Shown here: in pieces, positions 27,201 to 42,900 of the stretch | Numbering within the stretch: position 1 is the stretch's first letter | Layout of the letters: each line of letters begins with the position of its first letter | DNA from: Thysanoteuthis rhombus | Taxonomy: Eukaryota > Mollusca > Cephalopoda > Oegopsida > Thysanoteuthidae | Direction: 5' to 3' | Assembly (NCBI GenBank): GCA_963457665.1 | Contig: OY735220.1 | Span: 29,865,518 to 29,929,517 of the forward strand | DNA length: 64,000 nt | Program-made: the position numbers and the translations under genes | Notes under the pieces: generated by a model | Seen by the model: the letters and a program-made list of their open reading frames with translations, nothing else | Told to the model about the DNA's origin: nothing | Databases searched by the model: none

Positions 27201-30200
27201 AGATGTATTAGGATGTACATACTGGAGGAAAGTTGTGTTGAGAGTTTTTCTATGTGGTAGCAGACCCACCATGGATCCTCCCCCCCTCAAATAGTTTCAT
27301 TGACTTCACTGAAACAATCTGAGGAGAAAAAAAAACAACACAGCACACAGATACTCTGATCCAAGGCAAATGTGCCAATTCCTATATAAATAATCCCATC
27401 ATTTTTGACACAAATTAGGTTAGTTACATAATAATATACAAAACATTGTCTGTCATTTTTCTTTTTAAGCATTCACTCAAGTTTATGAAAATCTCATGGC
27501 AAATGATGGTCTGTATTAAGCAGATATTCCTATTCTAAATTCCTACTTGCTAAATTTATGAATTTCTACATAGGTACCATATTTGATGGCACATAAGGCC
27601 TACTTTTCCCCCTAAAAATATATCCTCTAAGTCTTATATGTGAAATCAAGCTATAGCTTAGCTGCTTTCGTTTCCACTTGTACTTGGAGTTTGAATTGAA
27701 AAGCTTTGTGTACCAACTCAACAGCCCTGAGCTGGATTACAATTATCTTGAGAAGAAAAAAAGGCATTGGACAGTAAACATGAAAGAGTAGAATTTGAGA
27801 GCTTCAACTCTTAATTTCATGAACCACTTGATACCACTTCTATTTGACAGTGGAGCTGTTCTGTGACTGAGATAAAATTTGTAAAAATCATAACAGATAG
27901 TATAAAAAAAATTACCTACAAGTGAGAGAGAACTAATTTTGATCAGCAGTTATTATTATGCATTTGAATTTTCTTTGATGAGTTAAAATGTTTGAACTAG
28001 CAAAACCTCAAGCACTGAGAGCACAATGACCACCATGGTCAGTGCCAAAATGCCCAAAGGTGAAGAAGTTCAGTTTTTATCTTTGATGGACTAAAATCAC
28101 AGCCTTCAAGTCTTAGAAGGTGCAGGGAACGCCATCAACGAAAAAGAACCAATCACTCCTAAATATTTCAATGTCTTTAATAGAGAAAAGACAAAAACTA
28201 ACATGAATTTAAAAAAAAATTTAAATGATTTCATTAAAGTATGAAAAGGATGAAAATAAACGACTTGTAGTTTGAATTGCTATTCATTTAATTAATAGTT
28301 CATTGTTCTGAGAATGTTACTCAATATAAAATTATTGAGAAAAAAAAAAGAAAAATCACTCACAGCTCTTGTTTTTAAACCAAATACTCATTTTCTACAA
28401 TAATGATTACATCATACAAGTTTGCTTCAAGACAACAGACAAGGAAAGTCTATATTTTCTTATTATTGTATTCAATGTTGTTTGAGACCCCCCCCCCCCA
28501 ACAAATGTCCTCCATGTCTTATAGAAGCAGTTGAGGTATAGCTAAGCTGTTTTGGCATTCTCTACATCACATTTCAGCAGTATTATCATTGACGAGATTT
28601 TTCCAGCTGTCAAAGTTGCATGTTTTGTCCAAGTTTTTTCCTATTATACTGTAGCTACATATTTCAATATCCCCCTCTTCAACCCCCCCCCAGGGGGGTA
28701 TGTTATCATATATGGTACATGAATAACTCTGCTTTTTAACAATGAAAAAAGCATCCATTTTTCAACATATTCTCCTTTCTTTGTCTATGCAGACTTATTG
28801 ATCCATCCTCAGAGATGTTTTCCATGAAAAGAAAAGAGGTTTGTTCATAGACAGACCAGCACAGTTGAACATCCTACCAAGTATGTGTAATACAATTAAC
28901 ATTTGGAAACCCTCAACCAAAACTGTCAACATAGGTTTCTTCAGTTTCCAGTTGGTCTAGCTGGCTATGTATCACACGTACAGGCCGCGACAAAGGAGCC
29001 AGAGGGCTGAAAATTCAAACATCTATTACTTATGTATAGAAAAAAAATGCTTGTTTTTTTTTTAAATCCACCCCTTAAATAGGTTTTTAGATGGAGCTTC
29101 AAGTTTCAATGTAAGTTTATGCTAAATTGGTTCCCCAGTTTGTATCCAGGCAGCATTCACACTCTTTTCAGTGATCACTGCCAAAAAAAGTAAGAGAAGT
29201 AATTTATGCATTGCCCTCCACTTTTTCAATTGATCAATCCCAACACGGCATGCTGCCCTAAGACATTAAACATGTGACTGTTTCTATCAAGTGACTAAAA
29301 AGACCTGTTTCTGTTCTTTTTCACTTAAAATAAAGAGGTAAAAATTCTCATGTTTTAGTAAAGATACCAGCACACCTATGTGGTATCTATTGATTCATAC
29401 ATGCAAATCAGAGACAAGACTATTATAAACAGAAAGACGTTTCTACATAATCTAAAGTGTGTATTGGTTGGTTAATTGGTCAGTCACAGAGAAAAAAGAA
29501 GCTAAAATAAAGAGGAAAGGAAGAAGGAAAAAGATTAAGTTAAATCTAAAGCTTCCCAGTCTCAACTTCCAACCCAACCACTGTACACTGCCCCCCTTGA
29601 CCTGCACAGTAATGGGAGAGGTGCAGGCAAACTCAGACTATTTTGTTTGAAAACCAACCAATTTACACTCCCCTCTCCACCAGCACAGCAATAAAGGTAG
29701 GTATAATAAAACAGTGTTATCAATCATGTGACTTAATATTGTAGCAGCTGAAATCAACCTCAATAAAAATGTATATTTTTGTTGATTAATTCTCTATCTA
29801 TAATATAAAGTACTGACCTGTGTGTTTGTGTGTGTACTCTAAGATGTCAAGAACTATGCATCGCAGAAAAGAAACAAAGGCATGTCTGAAATCAGCAGGT
29901 CTATTTACCTAGAGCACACATCTTTAGGTTGAATTTTGCAAAAATAAAACAGTTGATTTTTATGGGGTCTCTATATACGCTCTAAGAAAACAAGTCTGTT
30001 GAAAAATATTTTTTTCTTCTGTTTTTTGCATCTGGGATCTTTTAGAAAAACAAAGTTAGATCAATGGAATCAAACTGTATGTATATTATGAATCACCATA
30101 ATCTAGGATTTTTTTTTCAACATTTTTTTGGAGCAACACACTTTGAGCTATAATTCTTAGGTACAAAGTCATGATGGTCCAATAGCCGAGTTGTTAGAGC

Positions 30201-30859
30201 CTTGGAAAGATAGAATTGGCAGACAAAGTTTGCTTTGTGAACTGCTAACGTCAAGAGTGATCAAATGAATTCTTGGTTTCTAGAAAAATTTATCTTCGAA
30301 GTTTTAAGAGGGGCTAAAAATGTCTAACTCATGTGTTTTTTTTTGGTTTTTTCAATCTCTATAAACTATCATCTGCTACCCAGTATTGTCATGATTACGA
30401 TTTTTACCCCAGGCAATGTGGGGTATCTCAGCAAGTAATTCATAGAACTGTCATCATTTATGATGATACAGGTAAACTAGTTATCATAATAATCCTTTGT
30501 TTGCACAAAAAACGAGAAAGCACTCAAAGAGCGCATACCTTTCTCAATGCCATTGTTAGGGGGGAGTAATTGTGCAGGTGTCCATCCCAAAATTTAATCA
30601 GTTTTTCTATGCCTATTGTTCATCCTGCCACAAAATGTCATTGAAATTTATTGTGAACTTTTGAAGATATTGCGTATAAACACATGAAATTTTTGTGATA
30701 TTATGATGTAGGGGAATTCACTAAGCATGGACCCATCCAAAAATTAGATCACTTTTTTGTAACCCATGATTCACCATAGCACTAACTTTCATAGAAATTC
30801 ATAGAGAACTTGAAAATATCATGTAAACAGACCTGAACATATATACAAAAGTATGAAAA

Positions 30860-30926
<67 letters not shown>

Positions 30927-33900
30927 TTCACTGAATCAAAAGAAAATACCCGGATCCAAAAATTTAACCACCTATCGCTTACCCCATTGCCCAACCTTCC
31001 ACAAAATTTCATTGAAATCCATTCTGTACATTCGGAGGAATTGGATGGAAAGACAGAACCAAATACATATACCTCTCAAACTCCATTGACAGAGGTAAAT
31101 AAAACCTTTTAGAAATGAAATAATTAAAAAGGCTTTTTTCAAATTGAACAGCACAAATTTTTATCTATTCCTGTGAACTATTTATGAAGCCCAGAACAGC
31201 AATCACTCAAGTTAGTTTTATGGGTTGAAGCAGCAACCTTCCTTCTTTAACCAGGTTTGGGATCAGCTATGGCGACTGCCAAGCTATAGGTTTTTACTCT
31301 CTGAGTAACCTTCTCTTAGATGGACTGCCTTACTCTGTTGTGCAAGGACAAAAACAGATAACTCCAATTTCCAATAGGACCAAAAATGAGTAATACTCTA
31401 AGTGCTTTATTGGTCCATCTTTAGTTTATTGTCAAACGTCTTCTAGATATTGAAATATTCATTAAGTAAAATCAATAAGTACAGAAAAAAATCCAAATCC
31501 TAATATCAAAATTGAGGATGTCTGTTGTGCTGAATACCTGTCTTTGTCATAGGAAGTTTGTATTGTTGACCCACCTTACAACATGAATTGTTATAACTTG
31601 CTCAATCAAAGTATATACAGTTATTGAACAGCAGTACAGGGCTAATGGTCTCTGATTGCCTAGCTATTTACCCACAACTGGAAGGTGAAGTGGATTCATG
31701 CCTCCCCAAAGGGTATCAGTGTAAAGTGAACATAAACAGTTTCAAACTAAGTCTACTGATTTTGTTTTCCTCACCAGACATCGCGTCACTCTACATCATC
31801 TTTTTTTTATTCATAGTGATTTTTTTTTTCTGTGCATTTCGCAATATGCACCAGCTTTTCTCTTAGAATCTCTTTTCCTCTCTTTATGTCAGTGTATCCA
31901 CATCCTCTTTGTTCCCTCTCTTCACTTCTCACTTAAATAGGTGAGCTTTGTACAAACAGGTGCACCAAGAAAACTGAGCAGTCGAGTTTTTAAAAATAAT
32001 TTCTGCTGCACCAAACTAGTGTCTGTCACAAACATCAAACGATACCAGATCTATTTCAAAGAATTATCCTCTCAGCTATCATGTTCTCTTACAACAGATT
32101 CCACGGTGTTTATTTTCAGATTTCTACAAATTCCCCAAGGAGAATAGGAATGCAGCTGGTATAGAGGATATCAGATCTGAGAAGTTATCAAGGTTTGTCT
32201 GGAAAGTATCCAGTCATTTAATAATAATGAAAACACAACCTACCAGGGGTAATGGCAGCCTAATCCCCCTCACAGTATTTCCCTTGGGACCTCACACATT
32301 TATTCCAATATCCCCTCCTCTTTTCAAAGATTGGCAGTCTTCTTTTGAGATTGCCATCAGCTGTCTTGCCATGTTCACCTTATTCCTGTTCACAGTCTAA
32401 AATGTCTTTGTACAAAGCCAGAAGTCACAAAGTCAAATCAGGACTTTATAGGGACTGACAGACCTGTGTTATACAATGCTTTGCTGAAAAACCTTGCTTG
32501 AGATATGAAGAATGACTCACTCGGTCAATGCAATGGTCACCATACACAAACTCGCTCAATGGCATCTCACTGCTGACTGAGCAACCCAACTGAAAAGTGT
32601 CTGTTCATGCATGTGCCGCAAGATCCACTCTGATTGGTTGCCAAATTACAGCAAGTCTGTGTAACCTGCTCTCAAAATATTCAAAATTTGGCAGGATTCA
32701 TTTCCGGACAGACCCTGTATATATATATAGACCATATATTTTTCATTTCTCTCAACTTGACCAAAGGTCTGGTCAGTCACTCAATATAAAATCATAATGT
32801 GACCAATGCCTTTTGGCACTATGTCGTCCTGGGGGTGATCAATAGAATAAGTCTGAATTAAAAAAAACAACAAACAAAACAAAATATATGAATGCTACTA
32901 CTAAAGTTTTTGCTAAATATGATGAAGAGTAAATATTTGAATTTTCCCTCTAGCTCCATTGGTATAGCCTGTACGCATCATTATACATACATAACCAATC
33001 AACTCGGCAGCCAGCCAGACCAATTTAAAAAACTGAAGAAACCTATGTTGACAATTGAGTGGATGGTTTCTAACAATGAGTGAACAATTATTACATTACT
33101 GAAAACATGAAAGTTCTCTCAACACTTTATAAATCAGTGTTGTGATTATAAATGGATATATTAGTCCCTGCATGCCTTGTTTTGAGGGTAATAATGGAAT
33201 TTAGAATTCGGGTATTCAAGAAATAGACATGTTGGGTATCTGCCAGATCAGACTATTTGGCATTTCTCTGCAGAATTTGTAACCTCTCCAAATAGAGAGA
33301 GATAGAGAGAACCTAAAGATTTCATCAAGAATTCATTACATCAATGAAAAAATTTCATATATTACACAATCACTATGTTTCCATTTTTTCACATCAATTA
33401 TCATTTGCCAACTTTAAATGTCATTAGATATAACTAGTTCATGACCTGTAACTAACAAATGTACAGCAATGGGTCCAGCTGATGGCTGCTACTGATACTA
33501 TAAGTATGAAAGACACTATAAGAAGAGGAAAGGGAGGAAAGAAAGCTATACAGTTTAATAAGGGATAGGGAAGGGAAGGAAAGAGCTGATGGCTACTGTA
33601 GGTGTGAAAGACATAGCTCTCATATATATAATATACAAATAAGGATCAAATTCTTTAGTGCCTTCTAGCAAAATTAGTTAACCCATGCTGTGAAAAAGAA
33701 CAGCATATATGAAATATGTAGATACACATCGCTGATTATTATATACATAGATAATAGATTTGCATTGCAGTGAGCCAATTAAATGTATAATCCACGCACA
33801 TAGATAATTACCAATGTGCAGATGTCTTCTATCACGCTAACATTGGAGTAAAATAGAATTTCATTCATGCAATTGACATGTGTTCATCCTCTGATTTAAA

Positions 33901-36900
33901 ATAGAATTCCATGTTCTGATGATCTAATAATAATGCTGAATTTGAAAAATAATCAAGACTAGCATTTCAAGTGAAATCATGAATCACCAACACATATATA
34001 TGCTCATTTTTATCATGTAAATTTAGTATAAACTCATGTTGTAAATTGAACCCCCCACTGGGAACTGGGAGGGGGGGGGGCAAAAACAATTTCACAACTT
34101 ATTGGGGAGAGTGTGCGTGTGCAGAAGAAAGTTTCCACTCAGAACATTTAAAGCTGGACTAAATCTAGATACATACATATATATAATTGTCAGGACACAT
34201 GAATAACTTAAACACAGCAAAAGTGTTCAAACTGGTTTGTTGTAGGTAAGTGATGATTAATGACAAAAACAATAACAGTAATAATTACTTGCATAACAGA
34301 TGAGATGTATGTAAAAAAGTTTTTTTTCCTCAACCTCAAGGAGACTAACATCTTTTGGCAGCATGTTATTTTATTTAAAACATTCCTTCTTTTTTTTTTT
34401 ATAGAAAGTAACAGGTGAAAAAAAATTCAAGTAGTTTACTTGAGGGGTGGGGGAGGGGGAGCTTGTTCGGTCAGTCTGAAAGAGGAGGAAGAGAAGTCAA
34501 GTAGTTTACTGAGTGGGTAAGGAAAATTTTGGCACATTTATCTTATCCATGTTTGTATAACAATTAGATGAGATCATAGACAGGCAACAAAAATTTGGAA
34601 AGGATAAGGGAGACAATGAGAAGATACAGGCATAGGTTGAGAGAAATACATAGACATGAGATAATATTTAGATTTAGTTTCAGTGAAGGTGTCAACAATC
34701 GAGGAAATTCCCTATTTGGACAGGTAGTGTAAATAAATGTCAGAACCCATGAATAACCTAAACCAACGAAAGTGTACAAACTGGTCTGTTGTGGGTAGTG
34801 GTGATTAATAACGGCAACAACAAAAATAGTTACATGCATAACAGATGACACACAAGTGGGTGATCAATCAAAAAAAAAAAAAAAAAAAATGGAAAGACGG
34901 GTAATCAATGAATAAAATACTTCTTTGGGCACTAAAATGTCAAAATTTCAAAAAACAAGGGTTGACCAATTTAGCAAGAACTTACATTGAAAATTGACCC
35001 CCCCCCCAGTAGAACCTCAATTTAGAGAGGAATTTTTTAAAATGTGCACGCAAAATTTCAAGTTTCTACTATGAACAGTTAGATATATAGACACTTAGAT
35101 ATGTATAAATGTCAAGACACAAGAATAACTTAGACCCAACAACTTCATCTTGACCAGTGGTGTGGGTAGCAGTGATTGATATTAAAAGTAACAAAAACAA
35201 AAGATAAATTTTTGGTAACTGAATGTTATTCTCCACAGGTTCACTGCAATGTGAATCTCTATTATCTACTTATAGCAATGTGTATCTATATATTTCAGAT
35301 CTGCTGTTGTTTTTCACAGCATGGGTTAACAAATTATTTTCTCTTACCTTTTCGAAATAAATTGATACCTTCATTCTCTAATTTTTCTGCTTCACTAGTA
35401 TAAACATTTTAGCTGTAATAGAAACCAGTCACCAAAGGTTTCTTCTGAGTGGTTATGTATGCACCAATGGAGTTTGAGGGCTGAAAATTTAAACATTCAT
35501 CATAACTAAAAAAAACATGGGGGGGGGGGCAAGTTTATATCAAACTGTCCCAATAGTTTGTATGCAGCTGCATCCATCCACACTTGGTTTTAGAAAATTC
35601 AGACTTTTGTGACCCAAGAAAAAGCAAAAGTAACTTATTCATTGATTACCCCAATTTTTTTAATTGATCATCCCCAACAAAGCATGTTGCCAAAAGACAT
35701 TGGTAACATGACGGTTTCTATTGAGTGACTAGCCAGACCTGTTACGATTTTTTTCTAGTTCTAAGAGAGGCTATTCTCAACGGAATGCACAAATGACAGT
35801 ATAACTATACGTCAAATTCAGAGAGGTTACACGAGAGAAAACAAGTTTGATAAAAATGGAAGCCATTTTTAAATCTGATATGCTCAACAGTATTTTACAT
35901 GGATTGAAGAAGTCAAAAGAAAATCCAAAGTTCTGTAGATCTGCAAGTATTGTTACAACATTCCTTTCAACCGTATTGACTGGGCAGTCTATTCCAGATA
36001 CCTCCAGGTGTAACGTTTCTCTGCATTTCTGCCTTGGCATCCCGTCCCATGTGTTCCTGGATCTGGCCCTCTTCCTCTTTCCTTACGATGTTGCTGGCAG
36101 GTTTCATGAGGGTGTGGTCAATCCAGCTCCACTCAACCTAGTTATTAAGCATCTATTATTTCAACAGGAAAGCACTCAGAGTGTTGCCAATTCAGTGCTT
36201 TTATCACTAAATTCAGTGTGTCTCTAGTTTTGGCAGTGCAAACATGTTGGCCATTCTTTGGCATATTTTTACCATTTTTGGCATCTCTTTGGTGTGTTTT
36301 GGCCATCTTGAGAATTAAAGGAAAAATTTAGCACTTTTTGGCAGTCAAACTAGCGCAAAAAAAATTTTTTGAGTTGGCAACACTTCTCAGAGAGCGTATA
36401 TCTCTGCCAACGTCATTGTCACTAAATACTGAACTATCAGGTTACAGAACCCAGACTATGCTGTTACAAAAGTTAATAATAATTATTCATCAGACATCCC
36501 TTCGAACTTCGATTCATTTCAAGATTTGCCGAGTTATTACCTTTGAGCAGCTGTTGTCCTATTCCACTGTATTAACAAAATTTTTAAAAATACAGGAATA
36601 CCTCTAATAATGCATATTATGATGTAATACAGTTAAGGCATTGTTGTACAAATTAAAGTAACTGAGTATAAGATGGAAAAGAAAAAAAAAATTAAATTAA
36701 CACCTAATTATTACTTAATCAAATTATACTAAGGTTTTGAACAGTATGGAAAATTTAAAAAAGAATGAACCACACTAAACAAGGTACATCTGTACCTGGA
36801 TTCCCCTAAAATTGAATCAATTATTCATTAGTTCATGGACTGCCCTTCCTTCTTTGCAATTCAGTGGAAACTTTGAGAAATATAGAGTGGACAAATAAAT

Positions 36901-39900
36901 AGACGGATAGATAGACAGGGGTGAATACATAATCTCTGTCAAACTAAGTTGGCAGAGGTGAATATTTATTTTTTAAACTGAACTTATGATAGAATACAGA
37001 GGATAAATCAACAAACGCTATGGAAATGAATAAAGGAAGCTTTGTCATAAACTCTATATAAGATTGTAAGAGTCATTTATTTTTGATTTAAAGTATCAAC
37101 TTCTGACCATTTTTAGTGTTAGTTTTTGGCCATTTGGGGATTTTTGAAAAAAGGAAAAAAAAAAAAAGAAAAGAAATACAATAATATAGACTCTGGAAAA
37201 TTTCCTAATCCTATAAAGAAAAAATGGTGAGGAAATCAAATTCCCGGCTAACACCATTGGGAAAGATTTCTCCACATAAACTGAATTAGAAAGCAGAGAG
37301 TGCCCTCTGCTTTCTAATTTAGTTTTTATTGGAGAACGCTTACCTCTACCAACACCATACACAAAACAAAAAACTGAATGAAAAAAAGATATTAAAAACA
37401 AACTTATGGAGATATGTGGACAGATGGAAAGATAGACATGGAGTAATAGATCAGGGTATTAGCCAGTATTTCAACTAGCCATTTTACAGCTAATTCCCAA
37501 TAGAAACCTAATTCCTATTTTCCAATTAAGCTGAGCTATGTTTTGGCCATTTTCAGTGTCTTTTCAGACATTTATTTGGCATTTTTTAAATACAAAAATG
37601 CAGATCATGGAAAACTTCCCATTCCTATAAAAACAGCGGGGAAATCAAAATTCAGGCTAACACCTTGTATATATATATCTCCAACTTTGTTGGCAGTGGT
37701 AAATTAATGAAAGCAAAGAAAAGGACAACCCAAGAGCGAAAGGGGGAGTAGGTATTTAACAGAGAGTTGTTAATGGAATAACAATGTAATGGTCTGAATA
37801 CCTAATTGTAAGACTGAATGTATTAGCATATCATATCCTACAGCTGGTAAAGTTAAAACCAGTTTGATATTGGATAAATGCCAGTATACACTGCAATTTT
37901 TTCCATTTCAAATAAGACATTTCTATTATTTCCAGTCAATGTAATGTACATTGCAATAACAGACAGCCTTAAGAGGCCAAAAAGGGAAAAAAAATAATGT
38001 TTTTCTATTCCAGCCAGTGCCAAAGCCCATTTGGCAGTTTTTACTTTAAAGATTTTCTGGATAAAATCCTAGTTTCCAAGCATAAAATGGAGGGAGCTAA
38101 AGCTTACAGGATTACCTCCCCATGAAAAAAAACAAAACAAAAATTACACCAATTATATTGTTATTGCTTTGAATGAATTATATTTGTTCAATTACTTTTA
38201 TTTGTGTGCAATTTTTAACATCGAGAGGCAGAATGTATGAGGTGTTTCTGTTGTTATAAAAGTATATATTACCAAACTACATTGGGATAATCCTTAAAAC
38301 CTTAGTTCATTTTGAGGCGAACACGAATTACCTTCATTTTATGTAAGGAAACTATGATTCTACCATTTTTAGGTCTCAATCCTCTTACTGAACAGTCTGC
38401 TTCAAAACATATCAACAATTCTCATCTGGATACTTTCTTTTATAAGTTATAAGATTCTACAATCATCATAACATGAATGCAAATATAAACAATGTTAAGA
38501 AAAAAAAAAAACAATCTAGAGCAACCTAGTTAAGCTCTCCAACAGAAGTTGAAATCATATATGTAAGAACTATATCTGTCATGCTTATAGTATCAGTAGC
38601 AGCCATCAGGCCCTCTGCCTTCCTAACCTTTTATTTAAATACCTTTCTTTTCTTTCCTCCCCTTTCATTAAATTACTTTCCTTTTCTTTCTTCCCCCTAA
38701 ATGTCAGCTGTCACACTTACAGTATCAGTAGCAGCTATCAGCCTAGCCTGTCAAAATAGATAACCTGTCAGCAGAGTGGCAGGTTATTGACTAGTCACTA
38801 TAAAATAACATTCCTATCTAAGCAAGGCTTCGTTTTACCATGATCTGAATTGATTTGTTAAGGTTATATACAAAAGTATTATTCATTTGATGAACATTAA
38901 ACAAGAAAAAACACGTATCTAAAATTGAAGTGTTAACCTATTCATTTTTATGACCATTTAAGTAAAAAATTTAATGTGACTGTATTATATACATTGGAAG
39001 CACACCGATGCTCTCCTATGTATTTTTTGATTTATTACTCTTTATAGTTATTCCGACCATTTTTGGCATCACTTCTCCTCCTACAGTTAGAGAGAGAATA
39101 TCAATACCATTCCAACACTAATTGGTGCGTCTCAATTCTGTGTATGGTGCTTACATAGTTTTGAAAAAACTTTTTTCTTCAAGGTTTCAGAGCTAGGGCG
39201 GTTTAATTTACAATATAACTATAATGTTAAACTAGACCCATACTTTTTGCCACTTGTAGTTTCGGAGCATTCAGTTACTTCCTTGGTGAAGGTCATAACA
39301 TGTTTTTTTGTGCTTCCATCAAGATTTTTGTGGGGGAAGCCATGCTGCAATGCAACCACCTCCATAGTTCCTTCAGGAAATGGAGGCTCTAGTTTTAGGT
39401 TATATTTTGGGCACAGAAACTGAGGACTTCTTTTTTCTTTTACAAACATTTCCAGAAAAAAAAGAAAAAAAGAAAAAAAAAAAAAAAAAAAAGACAAGCA
39501 CAAAAGTTGTACAAATCCATAACAATTACTCCAATCCTTCCAAGAAGAGATTTATACAACTAGATAATCTCAGATTTGACTAGTGGAAGGTTAATCATAA
39601 AGAAGAGAAGCTCTATATAATTAATGATGATTAGTATTGGTAAGCGATGATTATTTTAATCAGGACTGTTCTTTTATCGAATTGTCAAATAGACAAATCT
39701 GGTAAGTCACTCAATAGAAACTGTCACATGACCAACATCTTTTGTCATAAGCCCATGCTAAGGGTAATCAATCAAAAAATTGGAAAGAGGTTTGATCAAT
39801 GAATGAACTACTTCTGTCACCTTTTGGCGGCTATCATTAGAGAAGTCTGAATTTTCAGAAAACAAGCATGAACACTACCAGACACAAACTAAGGGACATG

Positions 39901-42900
39901 TTCAGCATAAATTTACATAGTAAATCGAACTCTTAACCAAAGACCTTGGGGGGGGGGAGATTGAAAAATAACTACAAACAAAAGGAGTGTTTTTTCTTAA
40001 CTTAGCAAGGAGTAAAAGTTCAAATGTTCAGCCCTCTAGCTTTATTAGAGTCGCCTGTACATTATACATGCATAGATAACCAACTAGACAGAAAAACTCA
40101 AGACTGAAGAAAATTATGTGGATGTTGATATTAGTTAGATGGCTTCTAGCAACAGAATATTATTGTTATCCTGGCCATGAGTTGGTGTCAACTAAACAGG
40201 TGAGATTAACAAAAGCAGTTCATTACACAAGTCATAATAAACTGATGAAGTTTCATTTTAAAGTCAAAACAACAGAAAGAACAGACTGTTCAGAACTTGC
40301 GCCATTGTTTACACCATTTTTGACAGCATTGGGCAACATTAATTTCTATAAAACTATTTGTTAACAATTGTTTTTAAAAAATAAAAGAGTAATATAAAGC
40401 TCTCAAGAGATTTAAAAAAAAAAAGATTCTCTGAAAAGGAGAAGGTGAACATAGTCACAAACTTTCACAAATATAAGTATAGATACTAACATAGTACCAG
40501 CCAAAAATGACTGGATTATATATCTATGGATCAGCATTTCTGCTTAGACTCAAAGTGTCACTCCCTTTTCCTAAAAAAAAGAGAAAAAAAAATCTACCAT
40601 TGGAAAACAAACCAAAAACATCAAAATTTAAATTTATTTGATACGTGGCCATTACAAATCCTAACATTAAAGCACTGACAAGATAACATGTTTACATAAC
40701 TTTTTTGTTTGGGATCTACTTGATGAAATTTCCAAGATAATCTGATCTATATATGTTGAATTGTAAATATTGTTTATAGTTATGTACATTTGTTAGTGTT
40801 TTTTATGAATTTTATACTTATTTTTTCAGTGTTTGAATCCAGGTAAAAGCCATTATTCTGAGAATTGATTTTCAAGGTAGACAGACCTTCTCCTACACCC
40901 CTATTCAGCCTTTAGTACTCATTATATATTTAGTAAAACTAATACATAGAAAGAAATGTTAACAGAGGCAAGTATGTTAAAATAAGCAGCGAATTACTTC
41001 CACTTTAATGATGGTTCCACCTCGCATTGCCAATTTGGATACCTTTTCCTAATCACATATTGAAAAAAAAAAATAATTAAATAAAAAATAAACACATTAT
41101 CTTAATTGGCTATCTCAGTACCCTTTCTTCATTGACCCTTAACAACCTACTCATTGTGGAAATCGTTTTTATAGGCTAAAATTTTCAACCCTGAATCTGA
41201 TTGGTCTGAAAAGTTATTTGCCATACACTTTGCTGGACATCTGTGACCAGACATAAAGAAAGATAATACAGAGTGCTCAATAATCTGATTTATTTATTGG
41301 TTCAATTCATTCATTTCAGGACAAACATAGTAAGATATCTACTAGTTGAACTTTAGAGGAACTACAAAAAATATCCTGACCAGATTTACCAAGCAAAACA
41401 GATGCAACAGCATGTTACAACAATACCTTGATTAGTGCATATTTTGACATAGTATGGTCAAAAGCATTGCTTTACAAATTAAAATAACTAGAGTAAGCTG
41501 GAAAAAAAAAAAAAAAATCATCAAATCATAAGACTTCCAGCCTTGAAATTCTGAGTAATATCAGAAATTTTGGATGAATTAACCGCATTAAAGAAGGTAT
41601 ATCTGTACTACACTACCTGCAAAAATCAAGTGAGTTCTACATCTAGTATTATTCAATTATTGTGAATGAAAACATTGCCCAGAATAGCGATTTCTCCATC
41701 AACCCAACTCAGTTTCTGATGGAATTCAAACAACGGACCAGAGAGAAAATGAGCATTATCCAGAAGATAAAAAAGAAGAATTGTTCAATTTTTTTGTTAT
41801 GAACTCTCTGCGGATTGGCGAGGTCCAAAATGGTCGACAAAGTGTACCCTAAGCAAGAGAAATGAGAAATAAAAAAGATTTCATGTTCTTGATATACCAA
41901 CATAATCAGCATATGCGAAAAACAAGGTAAGGCAAGTGGAACCACCAACAGAATTGAATTATTATCCAGTCAATTTCATTAGTTTGTGCAATTATAGATA
42001 ATTAATAGTTAGCTGACTAAACAAGTGTACAAATAAAAAAGGTGAATTAATGGAATTACTTTGCTGATTGATAGAGACCAGTCCACACCTTGGGCAGAAT
42101 TTGATTTATGCTCCCTTCCCCCCTGCTTCTTGGGGCCATGGGGCCCTAAGTAGCTGCTTAGTTCACTCATGCCTAGAACCGTCCCCCATTGAGGAATTTT
42201 ATCTTGAAGATCTACTCTACACTGGAACCAATGAAAAGTATAAAGGGAAAAGAAGGAAAGGTAAATATTTCAACCTAATCTTACAATTTGGCCCGGAACA
42301 TGTTAAGCAGTGCGATCCCTAAAGAGAAGTGCAATTCCTCCTACAGTGATAAGTAGTATGCTTTATTTTTTGAATCTTTAACTCCAATGACTGTGGTCCC
42401 AAATTACCCAATCCTAAGAAGGTACGTCAGCAACGTTGGAATACGATATACTAAAATAAAGCAACAGCTTTGTAGGAGGGGTAACACTACTTGCACCCTC
42501 AATCCAACACCAACAAGAAGCAAAAAGGAGGACATGGTAGGGAAGGTGGTCCCGATTGTAAATTGTTGAAAACTTGATGTTAAGAATGGCTCACAAATAA
42601 AAAGAAATAAGAGAATTAATGAAAGAAAAACATAAGTACGCAAAATAATTATATTATAGCTTTCAATAAATTAAACTGATAAATTGTTTTTATCGGTGCG
42701 CCAATTTTAACAGTGAGTGAGCGAGCGAGCGTGCGAAACTTTACAATTGGGATCATCTTCCCTGCATTGTACACAAATTACCTAAAATGAAGAGAACTGA
42801 AAGTATAAGAACATCAACCCAAAATTTTGATCCTTGATTCTGGCAAAAAGCCAGCCAGACAAGTAAAGAATAGAGATTTATCTCAATTGAGCTGAATAGA

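Noticed and set aside
30782..31089. YIYIYI-containing frames
   Set aside because: Translations of the AT microsatellite on both strands.
35847..36227. 126-codon plus-strand frame
   Set aside because: No family motif recognised, no splice partners, and the opposite strand is also open over part of it. Not supported as a gene.
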